Assembly: GCA_030272585.1 (NCBI GenBank)
Contig: BSYQ01000002.1
Span: 1,612,001 to 1,676,000, forward strand
Length of the DNA: 64,000 nt
Direction of reading: 5' to 3'
DNA from: Bryopsis sp. KO-2023
Lineage: Eukaryota; Chlorophyta; Ulvophyceae; Bryopsidales; Bryopsidaceae
Part shown: positions 61,315 to 64,000 of the stretch, piece by piece
Layout: each line of letters starts with the position of its first letter
How positions within the stretch are numbered: the stretch's first letter is position 1
Translations under genes and position numbers: made by a program
The notes under the pieces: model-generated
What the model was told of the DNA's origin: nothing
The model's input: the letters and a program-made list of their open reading frames with translations, nothing else
The model's database searches: none

Positions 61315-62193
61315 GGCGGCGGCGACTGTGGCGATCAGTACTTTTCGAATCGACGAACCTCTCTACTGCTCAGGCGAGACGACCAGACTCTTGGTGATGC
61401 TAACGTCCTGAATATGGAAAGCTTGGTTTCGATGGGCGAAGCTCAAAGTCAAGGTTGCTAGCTGTAACCGCTCGGTTGACCCTCCTCACTCGAGTGATTG
61501 AGAAGTTCAGGAAATGAGGCAAAACACACGGATAGAGAAACGGTCACTGAAACGGTTCCGGTCCCGGTCTTGATAACGGTCATAGATCCGGTCAAGCTAC
61601 AGTCCCAAACCGCTCTTTAATCCCTCTCCAGTCTGACCCACTCCAATCTGTTTCTCAACTTCGCAGCATTGCAACAGAGCTAAACAAAAAAAGAAGAGGG
61701 AGGAAGAGATCCCCACACTCGTTCCATGAAAGATCGATGTTTTTAGTTTTAGTTGATGCTGAATAGAAAATCCATTCAATCAAGAGCATTTCAAAACATG
61801 CCAGGCCAGAGCCAATAGCTTTGGGGATGTCACGCGTCACCCAGTAATGCATCACGGGTTCTATTTGTTTCTGAAAAACAATTCTGATATGTCGATGTCT
61901 TGGGATGTTGTTAAAATGGGTGTAAGCCCAGAGGCTAAACTCTTTTTCTCACTTGAACTCAAACAACTGCAAATTTCTAGACATAACCAAATCCTGAACC
62001 CAAAGCTCCTGAATGGCACCAACCACTCCATCTGACTAATATCCATTTCTGACTAAAACCGAACATCCTCAGTCAGACTTGCAGTACAACCCTAATAACA
62101 TAACATAACAACCCTAATCAGAACGTAACACCAGGTCCTTCAAAATGTGGAACCATCTTTCCCTCCCGAGAGTAACGATTTGCTCCCAGTTGA
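61315..62193. other. Upstream region of LRR gene, no gene resolved
   Basis: This includes the presumptive promoter of the minus-strand LRR gene. Open frames on both strands up to about 62 codons are unassigned. Confidence 0.3.
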
Positions 62194-62835
62194 TTGAATA
62201 GGTTGATTCAAGCGGTTAGAAGACTCTTGGGGCTGAGGGTTTTTTCGTTGTATACCCCCTATGCTTTAGGCTCTGGCCTGGCATGTATTGTGATATTCCT
62301 GGTTTGTTGGGTTCTCCCCATCGCTGGACGCTGGCTGGAAAAAGTAGGATTGACTCGGCGCCTCTCGATTGATTTCTTGTTGCAGCAGCATCTCGAGAGC
62401 TCAGCGAAGAAGGGGGGGGGTGAAAGGATCTCTGCATATGTCTGGGAGAGGGAAAGGAGAAAAATTCCTGCGTATGTTCGGATACCTGTGAGCCACAGGG
62501 TTGGTTTGATCTTGAGGGAAAGGGGGTGTGTAGCTGGTAAGGTTCTGTACTGAGAAACATCTACATCTTAAAAACGATGTTACAACCAAACCATCCATAG
62601 AAATGTTGACAATTGTAAATTAGTTCTGTTTTTGAAGAGAAACGACCGTGGGGTGACTTGCCTGAAACTTTTCCCTAAAGATGAATACCCACACTGCAAA
62701 ACTCCATCCGCATTTTTTACTGAACAGGTTTCCACAATGCTGGATACAGGCCTCTATGAAAAAACATATTATATTATTCCTCTCAATCCTGAGACGATTG
62801 CAACCCACAGAAACGCAAGACACGCCAGGCCATAG
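62194..62835 (+). other. Unassigned plus-strand exons
   Basis: Two coding-like stretches. 62194-62553 has one likely membrane segment (LGSGLACIVIFLVCWVLPIA) followed by a basic, helical tail (KVGLTRRLSIDFLLQQHLES). About 62575-62835 reads LVLFLKRNDRGVTCLKLFPK then STMLDTGLYEKTYYIIPLNP and ends in a stop, with good codon-like composition. They may be exons of one plus-strand gene, but I see no unambiguous junction and recognise no family. Confidence 0.35.
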
Positions 62836-63167
62836 CTTGTAGATAAACGAAACGATTCACTTTTGGAAGGAGCATTTATGCTCGTTCTGTTTGATAGCTT
62901 CCCCGTGTCGTTGTCACTGAGACTGTGTCGTGGGGGTTAATGAACCCAAAGCCAGAACTGGGGATCGTCCACAACAATCGCTCGTGGGGTGGTTCTCTTT
63001 TTATTCGGTTTTGTAAATGTCGGACAGGAGGATCAAAGCTTCTCAATAAGCTGTTGTGTGAGAACCGTTTTGCATTTGAAAACCAACTCTGGGGATCTCC
63101 TCTTTTTTTTACGTTCATTCTTCTTCTTGCCGTCCCTTGTATCCTTGCGGGAAACCGTTACTCGTGA

Positions 63168-63240
63168 GCACCCGTGGCGCAATGGATAGCGCACCAGACT
63201 TCTAATCTGGGGGTTGCGGGTTCGAGTCCCGCCGGGTGTG
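63168..63240 (+). tRNA. tRNA-Arg (anticodon TCT)
   Basis: A complete 73-base cloverleaf. The acceptor GCACCCG pairs with CGGGTGT (one G-U) and the discriminator is G. The D-stem is GCGC/GCGC. The anticodon stem CCAGA/TCTGG encloses loop CTTCTAA with anticodon TCT (reads AGA). The variable loop is GGGTT. The T-arm GCGGG-TTCGAGT-CCCGC contains box B GGTTCGAGTCC, and TGGCGCAATGG serves as box A. There is no intron and no encoded CCA, as expected for a nuclear gene. Confidence 0.97.
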
Positions 63241-63286
63241 AAGGGTGTAAACGTGCAGCGTTTGTTTCCTGGATCTGTAATAGCTC

Positions 63287-63292
63287 TTTTTT
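63287..63292 (+). terminator. Pol III terminator of tRNA-Arg
   Basis: A run of six T residues 47 bases after the tRNA 3' end, the first run of four or more T downstream. Confidence 0.6.
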
Positions 63293-63336
63293 AGATTGAA
63301 AGTACTGTACGGAAGGCCAAACGGTCAAGTTTTCAG

Positions 63337-63498
63337 CACATTCAGTGGAATAATGCTGGACGAAATGCCAGCCAACATGAACGACATCCACCCAGTGATA
63401 AGAGGATGAACGAGCGCCAAAGAAGCCTAAGACTCTGCAAAAATCCCTTTGAAGTTACAGTGACAACCTCTAACAACCCAGCATCCCAGCGCCTATAA
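63337..63498 (+). other. Possible terminal exon, unassigned
   Basis: Preceded by CAAGTTTTCAG (3' splice site type). The frame of 53 codons then reads QHERHPPSDKRMNERQRSLR and FEVTVTTSNNPASQRL before TAA. Composition is coding-like but the minus strand is also open, so the strand is uncertain. Confidence 0.3.
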
Positions 63499-63675
63499 AC
63501 GTTATAAGTCTCATTCTCAATCATGGGAAACTGATCAGTTTCCCATAAACCCCATCCATTCGGAATATATACCTAAAAAAAGCGCGATGTATGAATAGAA
63601 TTCCGGATGCAGCTTTCGTGGTGGGGTGTGGGGGGTCCAAGAGCAGGTGCTGGCATTTTAGCTAGACGAAGGCAG

Positions 63676-63968
63676 GATAAGGATCCTTTTCCAAAAACGC
63701 TTGCGCAAGCATCCCGAGATGATCGTTCGAGTGAGTGACAGACTCGAAGAAGCGCACATACCACCGTAAGTGTTCAAATCTTTTTCTGCTGCTGCGAATG
63801 TTGTTGCATTGCTGGCTGGATTCCAAAGCCTCCCCTTTTTAACCAGTTTTTTTCCACTACCACAGGTACCGAAATAAAGTGTTCTCAGCGCTACAAAGAG
63901 ATCAAAATTTGGCAAAAAAGCGTGAGGAGGAGAAGCTCATTGTCCCAGCGACTGAGTTATTGGAGTGA
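63676..63968 (+). CDS. C-terminal two exons of an unrecognised gene
   Basis: The exon 63676-63765 follows GAAGGCAG and reads RILFQKRLRKHPEMIVRVSD then RLEEAHIPP. It ends at a consensus donor GTAAGT. The intron 63766-63865 (100 bases) ends CACTACCACAG. The last exon, 63866-63968, continues YRNKVFSALQRDQNLAKKRE and ends LIVPATELLE-stop. Phase is preserved across the join. The protein end is Lys/Glu-rich and helical. I do not recognise the family. Upstream exons were not found with certainty: the open frame may begin at ATG 63719, or the 63676 boundary may be a splice acceptor. Confidence 0.5.
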
Positions 63969-64000
63969 GGGGGTCGTGGTGGCTCCATTGACAACCATGC

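Overview
This window looks like nuclear DNA of a eukaryote, probably a protist or alga. I cannot name the species. Candidate genes are split by short introns of about 75-100 bases with GT..AG ends, there is a nuclear-type tRNA-Arg gene with a Pol III T-run, and most of the sequence is transposable elements and their relics in AT-rich DNA. No bacterial operons, Shine-Dalgarno starts or CRISPR arrays were seen.

Layout. 1-12.6 kb is decayed accessory DNA: a chromodomain relic, a broken Tnp2/Plavaka-like transposase, a DIRS-type relic, a MITE-like element with inverted ends (10.3-11.1 kb) and a block of TACCG/CGGTA inverted repeats. 12.62-17.46 kb is an apparently complete tyrosine-recombinase retrotransposon (DIRS order, PAT/Ngaro-type split direct repeats A1-ORFs-B1-A2-B2). 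Its gag and RT frames are separated by one TGA. 18.55-21.82 kb is a CACTA-like element with GTGCGG subterminal motifs and a long foldback. 22.61-28.82 kb is a two-gene hAT element with short inverted ends, dense GATC arrays at both ends, a BED/hATC transposase and a convergent three-exon gene for a Gly/Pro-repeat protein of unknown function. 31.55-38.47 kb is an intact LTR retrotransposon on the minus strand whose single ORF starts on the LTR/PBS junction. 38.5-47.1 kb is mostly featureless apart from a LINE-type relic. 47.16-53.29 kb is an intact minus-strand chromovirus with 181-bp LTRs. 53.3-57.7 kb is AT-rich and ends in homopolymer-rich DNA. 57.7-64 kb is the only part that looks like host gene space: a three-exon leucine-rich-repeat gene, a tail-anchored-type ORF, several unassigned exons and tRNA-Arg(TCT).

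How the parts relate. Four different transposition chemistries sit side by side with little visible decay: tyrosine recombinase, hAT DDE, and two DDE-integrase LTR elements. Both LTR pairs look identical by eye, so those two insertions are young. The two LTR elements share a 12-nt primer-binding core and probably use the same tRNA primer. The most novel candidates are the two-gene hAT element with its GATC arrays, the stop-codon junction and long frame overlap in the DIRS-like element, and the leaderless LTR element.
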